DNA of 64,000 nucleotides from Bacteroidota bacterium (GTDB taxonomy: Bacteria > Bacteroidota > Bacteroidia > Sphingobacteriales > Sphingobacteriaceae): contig JAMFRP010000006.1 of NCBI GenBank assembly GCA_026224775.1, positions 1 to 64,000 of the forward strand. The letters are read 5' to 3'. Positions 9,245 through 18,319 of this stretch are shown piece by piece. The position numbers were made by a program, and so were the translations under genes. Under the pieces are notes generated by a model that ran no database searches, was not told the origin of the DNA, and was given only the letters and a program-made list of their open reading frames with translations. Position 1 is the stretch's first letter; each line of letters begins with the position of its first letter.

Positions 9245-9252
9245 CAAACATA
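9245..9252 (-). promoter_or_regulatory. Candidate -7 box for the LpxL-like gene
   Basis: On the minus strand TATGTTTG matches TAnnTTTG exactly, 22 bases upstream of the ATG. No clear TTG -33 element is seen at the usual distance, so this is a partial match. Confidence 0.4.
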
Positions 9253-9261
9253 AAAAATATT

Positions 9262-9876
9262 ATGATTGAAAGCGGTGCTGTTTTACCGATGTGTTATCTT
9301 CCGCCTATTGAGCTTTTTGTTGAGCTTAATAAATACAAACCTAATATACTAATTGAGCGTGAAGAGCATTTCCCAAAGCAAACCTATCGTAACCGGGCAA
9401 GTATTTATTCGCCCGATGGCGTATTAACGCTTACCGTGCCTGTTGTTAAAGGATCAAAGAACCATACAGTAATTAAGGATGTTAAAATAAGCTATGATTT
9501 TAAGTGGCAGCGCGCGCATTGGATGGGGCTGCAAACATGTTATCGTAGTTCGGCTTATTTTGAATATTATGAAGATGATTTCGCCCCGTTTTATGAGAAA
9601 AACTTTGAGTATCTGTTTGATTATAATCAACAGTTAATGGAACTTTTGATCAAGCTTACCAAAATAAAAACATCCTTAACGTATACTGAAACTTACGAAG
9701 AAGCCTATCCAATGCTTACTGATCTAAGAAACACCATCAGCCCTAAAATTGAAAACGAATCCTTTCAGCAGAAGCCATATTTCCAGGTTTTTGAGGATAG
9801 GCATGGGTTTATTAAAAACCTGAGCATTGTTGATTTACTATTTAATCAGGGACCGCAGGCTTTAAGTTATTTGTAG
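9262..9876 (+). CDS. WbqC-like family protein
   Basis: A 204-residue protein recognised as WbqC-like from its conserved pattern: LPMCYLPPIELF near residues 8-19, the FPKQTYRNRASIYSPDG segment (34-50), LTVPVVKG, and WQRAHWMGLQTCYRSSAYFEYYEDDF near 82-107. The family is common in Bacteroidota and is named after a gene of O-antigen clusters; its biochemical activity is not established. It has no signal peptide or membrane segment, so it is probably cytoplasmic. Divergent from the LpxL-like gene with only 39 bases between starts, which fits an envelope-glycan role but does not prove it. Confidence 0.85.
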   Translation: MIESGAVLPMCYLPPIELFVELNKYKPNILIEREEHFPKQTYRNRASIYSPDGVLTLTVPVVKGSKNHTVIKDVKISYDFKWQRAHWMGLQTCYRSSAYFEYYEDDFAPFYEKNFEYLFDYNQQLMELLIKLTKIKTSLTYTETYEEAYPMLTDLRNTISPKIENESFQQKPYFQVFEDRHGFIKNLSIVDLLFNQGPQALSYL

Positions 9877-9949
9877 ATAACCTATTCTCCTTCTTTCCCT
9901 GATTCCAGAGAAAGGTATCGCACGAGGCCTGCCTTTTTTTAATTTTTTG

Positions 9950-10573
9950 CTATTTACCTTTAACACTTGCCCATTCACCGGTAGTAAAATCATATTGTTT
10001 AATGATTTTTGCAGGATTGCCCGCTACTACTGAGTAAGGCGGCACATCTTTAGTAACCACAGCACCGCCTGCTACTACGCTGTGCTTACCAATGGTAACA
10101 CCTGAAGTAATAACCGCGTTGGCCGCTATCCAGCAATCATCCTCGACAATAATGGGCGAAACCACTATTTTTTGTTTGGATATGGGAACGTTTATGTCCC
10201 GGTATTCGTGATTTAAGCCACTGGCTACGATGTTTTGAGCGAAAATTACATTGTTTCCAATGGTTATCGGCCCGATAAGTACGTTACTCATTCCTATCAG
10301 CGTATCATCGCCAATAATCACATCGCCAACGCCGTTATTGATCGTACTGAAATCTTCAATAACCGTATTTTGGCCTATATTGAATTGGTTAAAAGGCAAC
10401 ACATCAATACGTGTACGCCACTTTATGCTCGCGCCCCTACCCTTTTTGTGTACAATTGGATTTACAAACCATTTAACCCATAGGCGTGGCCTGGCCTCGC
10501 CCGTTGGTATCAGCAGCCAGTGAACAAACTTTTTTAAACCGGGATTACTTTTGATTTTATCTTTTAATGACAT
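9950..10573 (-). CDS. Hexapeptide-repeat (LbetaH) acetyltransferase
   Basis: A 207-residue left-handed beta-helix acyltransferase. Repeated [LIV]-G-x4 turns run through the middle and C-terminal part ([74 protein letters not shown]). The histidine in [10 protein letters not shown] is the likely catalytic residue, and the C-terminal block is the classic maltose/galactoside O-acetyltransferase ending. The start at 10573 (MSLKDKIK) is preferred over a start 21 codons upstream because the latter would overlap the preceding gene by 62 bases with a low-complexity extension; with 10573 the gap is one base. Probably O-acetylates a sugar of the exopolysaccharide. Confidence 0.88.
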   Translation of the reverse strand: MSLKDKIKSNPGLKKFVHWLLIPTGEARPRLWVKWFVNPIVHKKGRGASIKWRTRIDVLPFNQFNIGQNTVIEDFSTINNGVGDVIIGDDTLIGMSNVLIGPITIGNNVIFAQNIVASGLNHEYRDINVPISKQKIVVSPIIVEDDCWIAANAVITSGVTIGKHSVVAGGAVVTKDVPPYSVVAGNPAKIIKQYDFTTGEWASVKGK

Positions 10574-10574
10574 G

Positions 10575-11747
10575 TTATTGCTCCCTTTTTGCTTTTTCCC
10601 AGATGGCGCTTTGCTTGCCTGAGAAGTATCGGCCAATGCCCATAACTACAGCATAATTCATCATGCAGAAATAATATGGGATGAAAAATATTTTGATTTT
10701 AATGTGTCGCTCTTCCATTATCCAGCCGGATATTGCCAGTAAATAAAACCCAATCTGCGCCAATAATAATAACTGATAAGTCAATGAAATACTGCCGGTA
10801 AAAACAATATATAAATTGATAAGCAGCGCTAATATCATCAGGAATGGTACGATAGTCCACCTTAATACCCGGTGACTTACATATTGAAAGGTTAGAACCG
10901 GATACGGGATAGGATTAAGCAGCGTTTTTAACCTGATGATGGATTGAATGCCTCCGGCGGCTATCCTAATCTTTCGTTTTAATTCTTCGGTTACATTTTG
11001 CGATGCTGCTTCGGTAGCGAAGGCAGCAGGTTCATAAATTACACGGTAACCTTTTTGCGCCACGATTAGCGAGATCATGAAATCATCTAAAATGGTATCA
11101 GGGGCAACGGGCTGATATAGTCCGGTACGTATGCTAAACAGTTCGCCCGCCGCACCAACTACTGAGTATAGCTCAGAATCCCATGTTTTTAACTTGGATT
11201 CGTATTTCCAGTAGAAACCTTCGCCTGCTGTGGCATTAGCGCCTGCGGAATATACCCGTTTCTCTCCTGCTACCGCGCCAACTTTTGCATCGCTATAATG
11301 ACGACAAATATTTATAAGTGCATCGGCATTTAAAAAAGTATTAGCATCTGTAAAAACCACCACTTCGGTATTTACGGTTTCCATAGCACGGTGAACAGCT
11401 GCAATTTTACCTTTACGCTCATCGCTGTGCATTGCCCGTATTTGCGGGTAAGTTTTAACTATAACTGCTGAACCATCGCTGGAACCATCGGTAATAAAAA
11501 CAAATTCTAATTTTTCGGCAGGGTAAACAAGCGCGAGTGTGTTCTTGATCTTTTCATCCATTACCCCCTCCTCATTGTACGCAGCAACGACAATGGTACA
11601 AGTTGGCAACGCATCGAAGTTAACTTCAGGAATTATTACATCTCCCTTTATCATTCGTTTTATTTTAACGATGATAAACAGCAATATACCATAGCCAAAA
11701 AAAGCATAAAAAGCGATAAACAGGCTTAACCAAAGTAGTGTTGTCAT
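10575..11747 (-). CDS. Membrane GT2 glycosyltransferase (cellulose-synthase-like)
   Basis: A 390-residue processive-type GT2. One N-terminal membrane helix is followed by a GT-A domain with [14 protein letters not shown] near residue 53, [10 protein letters not shown] near 83, the DxD-like VFTDANTF near 131, and [16 protein letters not shown] near 219, where the acidic pair sits at the position of the catalytic base. At least three C-terminal helices follow. The strict QxxRW of cellulose synthases is replaced by a basic RKIRIAAGG stretch, so processivity is uncertain. It is one base upstream of the acetyltransferase and five bases downstream of another GT2: a three-gene operon. Confidence 0.88.
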   Translation of the reverse strand: MTTLLWLSLFIAFYAFFGYGILLFIIVKIKRMIKGDVIIPEVNFDALPTCTIVVAAYNEEGVMDEKIKNTLALVYPAEKLEFVFITDGSSDGSAVIVKTYPQIRAMHSDERKGKIAAVHRAMETVNTEVVVFTDANTFLNADALINICRHYSDAKVGAVAGEKRVYSAGANATAGEGFYWKYESKLKTWDSELYSVVGAAGELFSIRTGLYQPVAPDTILDDFMISLIVAQKGYRVIYEPAAFATEAASQNVTEELKRKIRIAAGGIQSIIRLKTLLNPIPYPVLTFQYVSHRVLRWTIVPFLMILALLINLYIVFTGSISLTYQLLLLAQIGFYLLAISGWIMEERHIKIKIFFIPYYFCMMNYAVVMGIGRYFSGKQSAIWEKAKREQ

Positions 11748-11752
11748 GCTTT

Positions 11753-12667
11753 TTAATTAATTGGATAGCCCAGTTTTTTACTATCGGTGGGTTGGGTAAT
11801 ATTCCACCAAATTGCTTTAAGTAATAAAGTTGTAAACCCTTTATATCCTTTTGTTATATACGATAGTATATTGCGTGGTGTTACCATACATACAAAGTAA
11901 ACATAAAAAAACAATCGAGCCTGAGCAGGTGCATTTCTGCGGATGAACAATATCCTGTTACGATTCATGAAATATTCCTTTAAACCGCTTGCTTTGCCTA
12001 CTGATATAGATTCTTTGTGGTAGATCATCGCCAGGGTATCTACCCAAACTTCATAACCTGCTTTTTTTATACGGTCGCACCAATCGAACTCCTCGTAGTA
12101 TAAAAAAAAATTTTCGGCCATTAAGCCTGCTTTTTCAATAGCTTCACGCCTAACCAGCATGGCGGCGCCATGTATGTAACCTGTTGGCGCAGTTATATTA
12201 TCATACTGCCCCTTATCTGTTTCAAACTGGCCGATGCAATAGTTCCGGCAGGTGTAATAGTTCATGGGGGTATAACCAGCGTATTGAATCATATCGGGTT
12301 TGTCGAAATACATTAATTTAGGTGAAATCATGCCAATCTCAGGATGTTTATCCAATGTGGCGACAAGCGTTTCAATTAATTTTGGCGTGAACTCGGTATC
12401 GTTATTAACAAAAAATAGATATTCGCCTGTAGCTTGTTGAATACCTAAGTTGTTACCGCCTGCAAAACCAAGGTTAATTTCAGACCGGATAAACTTAATG
12501 CCGGGATACTTAATTTGCCATTCTGGTATATCATTTGTTTTACTTCCGTTATCAACCACAATAATCTCTATATTCGGGTAGGTATTGGTGGTACTGATGG
12601 ATGACAATAGTTCTTGGGTAACGAAACTTTGATTGAAGTTTACCGTAATGATGGAAACACTGTTCAT
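11753..12667 (-). CDS. GT2 glycosyltransferase, rhamnosyltransferase-like
   Basis: A 304-residue GT2 with SIITVNFNQSFVTQELL (5-21), IEIIVVDNGSKTND (34-47), the GFAGGNNLGIQQA segment (68-80) and the DxD-like FFVNNDTEF (89-97). FFLYYEEFDWCDRIKKAGYEV near 191-211 is the usual acceptor-site block of rhamnosyl- and related transferases. It is the first gene of a minus-strand three-gene set with the membrane GT2 (five-base gap) and the acetyltransferase. The 102 bases upstream separate it from the divergent partner-switching operon. Sugar specificity cannot be read. Confidence 0.9.
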   Translation of the reverse strand: MNSVSIITVNFNQSFVTQELLSSISTTNTYPNIEIIVVDNGSKTNDIPEWQIKYPGIKFIRSEINLGFAGGNNLGIQQATGEYLFFVNNDTEFTPKLIETLVATLDKHPEIGMISPKLMYFDKPDMIQYAGYTPMNYYTCRNYCIGQFETDKGQYDNITAPTGYIHGAAMLVRREAIEKAGLMAENFFLYYEEFDWCDRIKKAGYEVWVDTLAMIYHKESISVGKASGLKEYFMNRNRILFIRRNAPAQARLFFYVYFVCMVTPRNILSYITKGYKGFTTLLLKAIWWNITQPTDSKKLGYPIN

Positions 12668-12769
12668 CTAAAAAGGAAATTTGAATTTGGCAGTTTATTT
12701 ATTGAAAAGTAAAGATTAGAATCCATTATCAAAAATAATATTACAAAAGAGCATACGGCGTTTCCTTAT

Positions 12770-13264
12770 ATGGCTGAGAACAAAGTAGAAATTGATGAAA
12801 AAATGAATGAACTGATAGCCTTACTGGCTAAAAGTGACCTCAGCAGCGAAACGGCTAAAGCTATACGCGACCGGTTTAATGCAGCTATAAAAAGCTCTGG
12901 CCCCGGGCTTGAGCAAATAGAGGCTTTTCATAAACTGGATACTGATAATACCCCTCGAGAAGCTTTATTGGATGAGTTCAGCATATTATTATCAAATAAC
13001 CAATTCGATAGTAAAATATCAAAGAAGCACCTGCGCGGCGAGCGTTTATCAAAAATAGTTTTAGTGGTGATAGGTATTGTGATGATAACGCTTGGCTTCG
13101 CAATGATCATTATGCCTGCTCCGCCTTTTTTTGAGATGTACACCATATTTTACTTCACCCGCGATGATGGGATTACATTAATGGACCTGATATCCTTATT
13201 GATAGTTTTGGCTGGAGTGTTTTTTTTAATCAAAGGCATTTACCGTAATTCGGCACGTAAATAG
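12770..13264 (+). CDS. Unknown two-helix membrane protein, first gene of partner-switch operon
   Basis: A 164-residue protein I do not recognise. The N-terminal 90 or so residues are soluble, helical and charged; two hydrophobic segments follow at about 94-115 (IVLVVIGIVMITLGFAMIIM) and 139-158 (LISLLIVLAGVFFLIKGIY), so the N-terminal domain is probably cytoplasmic with a short loop outside. No known catalytic motif is visible. It ends two bases before the REC-PP2C phosphatase gene and is evidently co-transcribed with it, the STAS gene and the RsbW-like gene. A membrane-bound input or output component of the switch is a reasonable guess, not a demonstrated role. Confidence 0.75.
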   Translation: MAENKVEIDEKMNELIALLAKSDLSSETAKAIRDRFNAAIKSSGPGLEQIEAFHKLDTDNTPREALLDEFSILLSNNQFDSKISKKHLRGERLSKIVLVVIGIVMITLGFAMIIMPAPPFFEMYTIFYFTRDDGITLMDLISLLIVLAGVFFLIKGIYRNSARK

Positions 13265-13266
13265 CA

Positions 13267-14412
13267 ATGGCAACAAGTACACAGGTAAAAACTATTTTAT
13301 TGGTTGATGATAGCCAATTGTTTTTAAAAATGCTATCGCAGGCATTTAAAAAGGCAGGGATAGCTTGTGTTACTGCCGAATCAGGTAAGGAAGCGCTCGA
13401 AAAACTTAGCTCACTTTTGCCTGATGCTATATTATCGGACTATGAGATGCCTGGCATGAATGGCATGGAATTTCGACAGCAGTTGATGGCCAATGATACT
13501 TTTAAGGATATTCCATTTATCTTTCTGACATATATTACTGATAATGATCTGATGGTTAAAGGGCTTAAATTGCAAGCTGTTGATTATGTAATTAAAGATA
13601 CACCCGTTAATGTTATTGTATCAAAAATAAACAACCTGATCTATACGGTACAAAAGCAACAGGAACTATCAAAAAGTGAGCTCAAAAGAGCAGCGGAGGC
13701 ACTTAATGTAAAATCTATCCCCACGAAAACACCTGAAATTAAGGGCTTCGAAGTATATTTTTGGCATCGGCCTTACCAGGATATCCCCGGTGGTGATTTT
13801 ATTGATTTCATACAAGCGAGTGAGCGCTACACCTTTATTATATTAGGTGATATTATGGGCAAAAAGTGGATGGCATGGTTTTTTACCTTTAGCTTCTTGA
13901 GCTATATCAGGGCAGCTATCCGTTTTTGTGTGCTTAGTCAGGATTACTCGGTTGGCAGCATATTGCAGAAGGTAAACGATGTGATTTGTTTGGATGATGT
14001 GCTGAAAGATATTTTATCAAGCCTTTCATTATTGATGATAGATAATGAAACACAGATCATAACCTACTCCGGTGCCGGTGATTTGCCGTTATTACATTTT
14101 GAAGCAAGTACATCAACATTAAAACAAATAAGCGGGGACGGCTTGTTATTAGGTCTTTTCGAGGGTAACGAATACACAGAGCAGGAGATTAGATTGTCCC
14201 AAAACGATCAGCTATTGATTTTTACAGATGGCATGATTGATTTTTCGGACGATGGGGGCAAAAAAAGCGATTACAATAAATTCGCGCATAATATTGATTT
14301 GATGCTGAACAAAAAATATTCTTTTAAACGCATACAGGATGAATTATTTGAACCATCGTTAGCTGTTCAGGTTGATGATTGCAGCATAATAAACATCCGC
14401 AAAACCATATGA
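13267..14412 (+). CDS. Response regulator with PP2C/SpoIIE phosphatase domain (RsbU-like)
   Basis: A 381-residue two-domain regulator. The N-terminal receiver (about 8-125) has the acidic pair VDDS, the phospho-acceptor Asp in ILSDYEMPGMNG near residue 58, FLTY with the switch Thr, and the conserved Lys in YVIKDTP. The C-terminal PP2C/SpoIIE domain (about 155-380) retains the metal-binding aspartates: GGDFID, GDIMGKK, FTDGMIDF and the final VDDCSII. It should therefore be an active Ser/Thr phosphatase, controlled by a histidine kinase elsewhere and acting on the STAS protein encoded next. It is two bases after the membrane-protein gene and one base before the STAS gene. Confidence 0.92.
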   Translation: MATSTQVKTILLVDDSQLFLKMLSQAFKKAGIACVTAESGKEALEKLSSLLPDAILSDYEMPGMNGMEFRQQLMANDTFKDIPFIFLTYITDNDLMVKGLKLQAVDYVIKDTPVNVIVSKINNLIYTVQKQQELSKSELKRAAEALNVKSIPTKTPEIKGFEVYFWHRPYQDIPGGDFIDFIQASERYTFIILGDIMGKKWMAWFFTFSFLSYIRAAIRFCVLSQDYSVGSILQKVNDVICLDDVLKDILSSLSLLMIDNETQIITYSGAGDLPLLHFEASTSTLKQISGDGLLLGLFEGNEYTEQEIRLSQNDQLLIFTDGMIDFSDDGGKKSDYNKFAHNIDLMLNKKYSFKRIQDELFEPSLAVQVDDCSIINIRKTI

Positions 14413-14413
14413 T

Positions 14414-14746
14414 ATGATCAAGATTATAAAAGATACAGAAAGCCATCTTTTGATAGAAATTGAGGTTTCCGAAGCAAACCTGAATAACTCAGATCTGTTT
14501 AAAGCGCAAGTAATACAGCTTTTAGATCGCCATGAAAAAACGGTAATTATTGATTTTAATAAGGTTGAATATATCGACAGTTCGTTTTTAGGCGCTTTGG
14601 TGGCTATACTAAAACATGCAATCGGCATGAAACTTGATATTATATTGGTGGGTTTAAGAAATGATGTGCATGACTTATTAAAGCTGATCCGTTTGGATAA
14701 GGTTTTTAAGATTTTTAGCAATTATAACGACGTGATTAATGTTTAG
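14414..14746 (+). CDS. STAS-domain anti-sigma-antagonist-like protein (RsbV/SpoIIAA-like)
   Basis: A 110-residue single STAS domain. The phosphorylation loop reads DFNKVEYIDSSFLGALVAIL; aligned to SpoIIAA (Ser58) and RsbV (Ser56), the acceptor should be Ser56. In the classical switch the unphosphorylated form binds the RsbW-like kinase and the PP2C phosphatase reactivates it. It lies one base after the phosphatase gene and 11 bases before the kinase gene, the same order of partners as in Bacillus rsb operons. No sigma factor is encoded nearby, so the final target is unknown. Confidence 0.9.
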   Translation: MIKIIKDTESHLLIEIEVSEANLNNSDLFKAQVIQLLDRHEKTVIIDFNKVEYIDSSFLGALVAILKHAIGMKLDIILVGLRNDVHDLLKLIRLDKVFKIFSNYNDVINV

Positions 14747-14757
14747 CTTTTTATACA

Positions 14758-15273
14758 ATGCACAATAAGCAGTTTGAATTTTTAAAAAATAGTTACCATT
14801 TAAGTTCGGATATACAACAAATTCTTGGATTCATTAATGATGAATTGTCCGCTACTGCTCCGGTAGAGGACTTGTTGTTTAAAGCTAAAATCATAGTAAC
14901 GGAATTGCTTACCAATTCCTTAAAACATGCCGGGGTAAACAGTACAATAATCGACGTAAAAATTAGCGAGCATGATTTAAATATTTTGAAGGCTGATTTT
15001 GGTAACCCCTTATCACTTATTCAGAAGAATTATCCTATCAACACTAAAATTCCTATCAGCAACGATATACTGCATACTTTATATGCGATAATCGATTCAG
15101 GGAGAAATATTAACTTTTTTTGTGATGAAATTAATATGGATGATATTTTAGCTGTAGAGAATATTGTTGAACATTTCGGATTACTCATTATAACTAAAGC
15201 CGCCGACAAATTTACCTATAATTACAACGAGCAAACCAAGGAAAACCTTTTTGAGATTACCTTAAAGTTTTAA
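14758..15273 (+). CDS. RsbW-like GHKL ATPase with degenerate G boxes
   Basis: A 171-residue histidine-kinase-like ATPase (HATPase_c_2 type), the expected Ser/Thr kinase partner of the STAS protein. The N-box is clear: KIIVTELLTNSLKHAG (44-59) with Asn53. The G1 region is reduced to KADFGNP (79-84), keeping Asp80 and Gly82 but not the usual DxGxG, and a G2 GLGL-type loop is replaced by a 50-residue insertion before FGLLIITKAADKFTYNY near 140-156. It could be a slow kinase, a divergent one or a binding-only partner. Last gene of the four-gene operon; it converges on the flippase gene. Confidence 0.8.
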   Translation: MHNKQFEFLKNSYHLSSDIQQILGFINDELSATAPVEDLLFKAKIIVTELLTNSLKHAGVNSTIIDVKISEHDLNILKADFGNPLSLIQKNYPINTKIPISNDILHTLYAIIDSGRNINFFCDEINMDDILAVENIVEHFGLLIITKAADKFTYNYNEQTKENLFEITLKF

Positions 15274-15281
15274 TACCGCTG

Positions 15282-16625
15282 TTATTTTTTAGGTCTGAAT
15301 TTTTGCAGAGTGCTTGTTAATAATAATTTGCTCTCGCTAAATCCCAGGGTATAGGAATCCCAGAATGAGAATCTGTGGTATTTGTTGAGCGCGAAATACC
15401 CCATGGCCACTCCTGCTATTACCCAAATAGCTGTAGATAATGCCGCACCATAGATGTTTCCGAAAATATATATCCCTAAAAAATCCATGGATATATTAAT
15501 AGCGAGCATGATTAATACTTTGTAAAAGTTGACTATCGGGCGATTGATAACATCTAACGTTAATCCAAAAAAGCGGTCGGCCGGATAAAGGAGTGAGAAT
15601 GCCAGGAATAAACGGAATACATTGGCCGCTTGTGTACCGATGTACTTACCACCGCCAATAATATAAATTGGCAGATCTGCTAAGGCCCAACCGCAGATAA
15701 TGATGGGGATGAGCACAACAGTTAATATACCGATATATTTTTTCATGATATGGATCACTCCTATCGGGCTGTCCTGTGTAAAAGCTGCGGATAGAGATGG
15801 CATGGCTGTAGCGGCAAAACTACGGAGTAAAATTTCGACCAATTGCATCAGGCTTTGGCCGAGGTTGTAAATGGCAAGTGCAGCTTTACCCAGCATCAGG
15901 TTGATGATAAAGGCATCAGATGCGCCAAAAAGATTGGCGCTGATGGTTGTCCCCACACTAAATTTACCAAAGTGATACAGTTCTAATATGGTTTTACGGC
16001 TTTTATGCCTTATGGTATTGATTCGTGCCCAGCCCATAATGATAACATACACACTGGTTATAAAATAGGATAATAAATAGGAAAAAAGCACCCCCATTAA
16101 ACTGATCTTCCCGATTATGATCAACACTAAAATAAACAGCAGGAAACCACCCTGGTTTACCCCGCGCACATATAACATGCGATCAAACCGCTGTTCGCCT
16201 TGTAATACGCAGGTAGCGATAAAGGTTGGCAGCATTAAAATAAAGCATAAGCCCGACCATTTGAAAAAGAGCATATAACCAGCGTCGTGAATATCTTTAA
16301 GGAAAAACATTACCGGTATATTTACAATAACCAGTAGGCCGGTGATACACAAACCTACAACCCATGCTGAACCTGCTATTTCGGCGGTGCGCTCGGGATG
16401 CGAACCTGCGTAAAACTTTATAAACGCGGTAGTTAAAAAGCCTGAACGAAATGTATCAACTAAAAGCAAGGTAGATTGAAACAGAACCCATACCCCTACC
16501 ACTTGTATATCCAGCGACCGATAAATAATAGCCATGGTAAGCATACCAAGCCCCGACATAATAACGTTACCTGTTAGTGAAAGAAAATATTTGTTTTTAA
16601 TAGCAGAAACTATTTTTGAGGGCAT
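15282..16625 (-). CDS. Polysaccharide flippase (Wzx/MATE-like)
   Basis: A 447-residue protein with about 12-14 predicted membrane helices and the N-terminal pattern of the polysaccharide-biosynthesis family (KNKYFLSLTGNVIMSGLGMLTMAIIYRSLD, residues 10-39). The conserved central segment FGKFSVGTTISANLFGASDAFIINLMLG lies near 217-244. Such proteins flip undecaprenyl-linked oligosaccharide units across the inner membrane. The gene stands alone on the minus strand between the partner-switch operon and two plus-strand glycosyltransferases. With the O-antigen ligase/polymerase and Wzc-like protein of the main operon it suggests a Wzx/Wzy-dependent polysaccharide pathway. Confidence 0.88.
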   Translation of the reverse strand: MPSKIVSAIKNKYFLSLTGNVIMSGLGMLTMAIIYRSLDIQVVGVWVLFQSTLLLVDTFRSGFLTTAFIKFYAGSHPERTAEIAGSAWVVGLCITGLLVIVNIPVMFFLKDIHDAGYMLFFKWSGLCFILMLPTFIATCVLQGEQRFDRMLYVRGVNQGGFLLFILVLIIIGKISLMGVLFSYLLSYFITSVYVIIMGWARINTIRHKSRKTILELYHFGKFSVGTTISANLFGASDAFIINLMLGKAALAIYNLGQSLMQLVEILLRSFAATAMPSLSAAFTQDSPIGVIHIMKKYIGILTVVLIPIIICGWALADLPIYIIGGGKYIGTQAANVFRLFLAFSLLYPADRFFGLTLDVINRPIVNFYKVLIMLAINISMDFLGIYIFGNIYGAALSTAIWVIAGVAMGYFALNKYHRFSFWDSYTLGFSESKLLLTSTLQKFRPKK

Positions 16626-16707
16626 ACGGGGGTAAAATATATCTTATGGCAATAATAAAGTAATTGTTATGCATTATAAACGAAATTTTTGACATCTTAG
16701 CCTCACC

Positions 16708-17499
16708 ATGGAAATAAAAGAAAGTTATTTCGAAGAGATTACTTTATTGATTACCCATTATAACCGTAGCGCATCGTTAGAAAGATTACTACAAGCCTTT
16801 GTTAAACAACATATAAGCTTTGGTGATATTGTAGTATCTGACGATGGCAGCAAGCCCGAACATCTGGAAAGATTAAAAATACTGCAACCTATTTATAATT
16901 TTAGATTGATAACTACGCCTATAAACAAAGGTTTGGGTAACAATATAAATAAAGGTCAGGATGCAGTAACTACCCCTTATACTTTATATATCCAGGAGGA
17001 TTTTGAGCCAAAGAATGCGTTTCTAATTCACTTTAGAGATGCTATTGATATAATGACGGCGGATCATGGTTTGGATATAATTCGTTTTTATGCTTACTTT
17101 AAGTATCCGTATTTAAAAGCTTATGCAAAAGGATTTTATGAAATGATATTTAAACCGGCTATCTTCGCGAATAATCATCTTAAATTTTATGTTTATAGCG
17201 ATCACCCGCATTTAAGGCGGAGCAATTTCCTTGAAAAATTTGGCCGTTATCCCGAAGGAATTAAAGGCGATTTAACGGAATATGGAATGGCTTTATCCTT
17301 CATACAGAAAAAAGGCAGGGGGTTATTTTTTGATCATTTTAACGATCTGTTCTATCAAAAAAACTCGGAAGATGAACCAAGTACTATGGGCCGCAGCAGC
17401 TGGCGCGAAAGTAAAAACCCGGCCGCATTAACGGTAAGGGCAATATACTTGCAGTTTAAATTATTGAGGTGGACTTATGATTACTTTTTAAAACGGTAA
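16708..17499 (+). CDS. GT2-like glycosyltransferase, copy 1 of a tandem pair
   Basis: A 263-residue glycosyltransferase with a GT-A start ITLLITHYNRSASLERLL (11-28), GDIVVSDDGSKPEHLERLK (39-57), the NKGLGNNINKGQDA segment and a DxD-like IQEDFEP. It is strongly similar along its whole length to the next gene at 17543, sharing for example FYAYFKYPYLK, SDHPHLRRSNF and the DEPSTM motif near the C-terminus. No membrane helix is obvious. Substrate unknown. Confidence 0.85.
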   Translation: MEIKESYFEEITLLITHYNRSASLERLLQAFVKQHISFGDIVVSDDGSKPEHLERLKILQPIYNFRLITTPINKGLGNNINKGQDAVTTPYTLYIQEDFEPKNAFLIHFRDAIDIMTADHGLDIIRFYAYFKYPYLKAYAKGFYEMIFKPAIFANNHLKFYVYSDHPHLRRSNFLEKFGRYPEGIKGDLTEYGMALSFIQKKGRGLFFDHFNDLFYQKNSEDEPSTMGRSSWRESKNPAALTVRAIYLQFKLLRWTYDYFLKR

Positions 17500-17542
17500 A
17501 CATTGCTTACACTAAACGTAGATTAACGAATATATCAGCATA

Positions 17543-18319
17543 ATGCAGCCCGAATTTAGCAGGATCACATTATTAGTAACTCATTATAACCGCAGCACAT
17601 CGCTAGAGCGGCTTTTAAGGGCGTTTGCCGATCAGGAAATTATTTTCGGGGACATTGTAGTATCGGATGACGGAAGTAAGCCTGAGCACTTAGAACGGCT
17701 AAAATCGTTGCAAAGCACCTACCCTTTCAGGCTGATAACCACTTCTGTTAATAAAGGGCTAGGCAACAATATTAACAAAGGGCAGGATGCGGTGAATACG
17801 CCTTATACCTTGTATGTTCAGGAAGATTTTAATCCATTCGCCGGTTATAAAAAACATTTGCAGGATGCTTTGAGTATTACTGAAGAGCGGGCTGATATTG
17901 ATATGATCCGTTTTTACGCTTATTTTAAATATCCATACCTTAAACCCTATCGTGATGGTTTTTCTGAAATGATATTTAAACTCTGGTATCCGGGCTATCG
18001 TAAATTTCATTGTTATAGTGATCATCCCCATTTAAGGCGGAGTAACTTTTTTAATAGGTTTGGCAGGTATGCCGAAGGTATAAAAGGCGACCGTACAGAA
18101 TTTTTAATGGCGATGTCTTTTTTGAAAAATAAAGGCAAGGCTATGTTTTATGAAGATTTTAAAGGGTTATTTGACCAGGTAAATTCAAGTGATGAGCCCA
18201 GTACTATGAAACGCAGCGATTTAAGGCAAAGCCCTAATTTTGTTATTGCTTTTATAAGAGGCATTTATCGTAACATCAAACATAGCTACGATTATATCAA
18301 CGCTAAAAAAATTAATTAA
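17543..18319 (+). CDS. GT2-like glycosyltransferase, copy 2 of a tandem pair
   Basis: A 258-residue paralogue of the preceding gene, 43 bases downstream of it. The N-terminal 100 residues are nearly the same (ITLLVTHYNRSTSLERLLRA, DIVVSDDGSKPEHLERLK, NKGLGNNINKGQDAV, VQEDF) and the C-terminal half keeps HPHLRRSNFFNRFGRYAEGIKGD and DEPSTMKRS. The two differ mainly in the central acceptor-side segment, as expected after tandem duplication followed by change of acceptor. Its TAA stop interlocks with the stop of the convergent double glycosyltransferase (four-base overlap at 18316-18319). Confidence 0.85.
   Translation: MQPEFSRITLLVTHYNRSTSLERLLRAFADQEIIFGDIVVSDDGSKPEHLERLKSLQSTYPFRLITTSVNKGLGNNINKGQDAVNTPYTLYVQEDFNPFAGYKKHLQDALSITEERADIDMIRFYAYFKYPYLKPYRDGFSEMIFKLWYPGYRKFHCYSDHPHLRRSNFFNRFGRYAEGIKGDRTEFLMAMSFLKNKGKAMFYEDFKGLFDQVNSSDEPSTMKRSDLRQSPNFVIAFIRGIYRNIKHSYDYINAKKIN

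Noticed and set aside
10235-10523. Two overlapping plus-strand open frames
   Set aside because: Antisense shadows of the hexapeptide acetyltransferase, whose repeated structure leaves other frames open.
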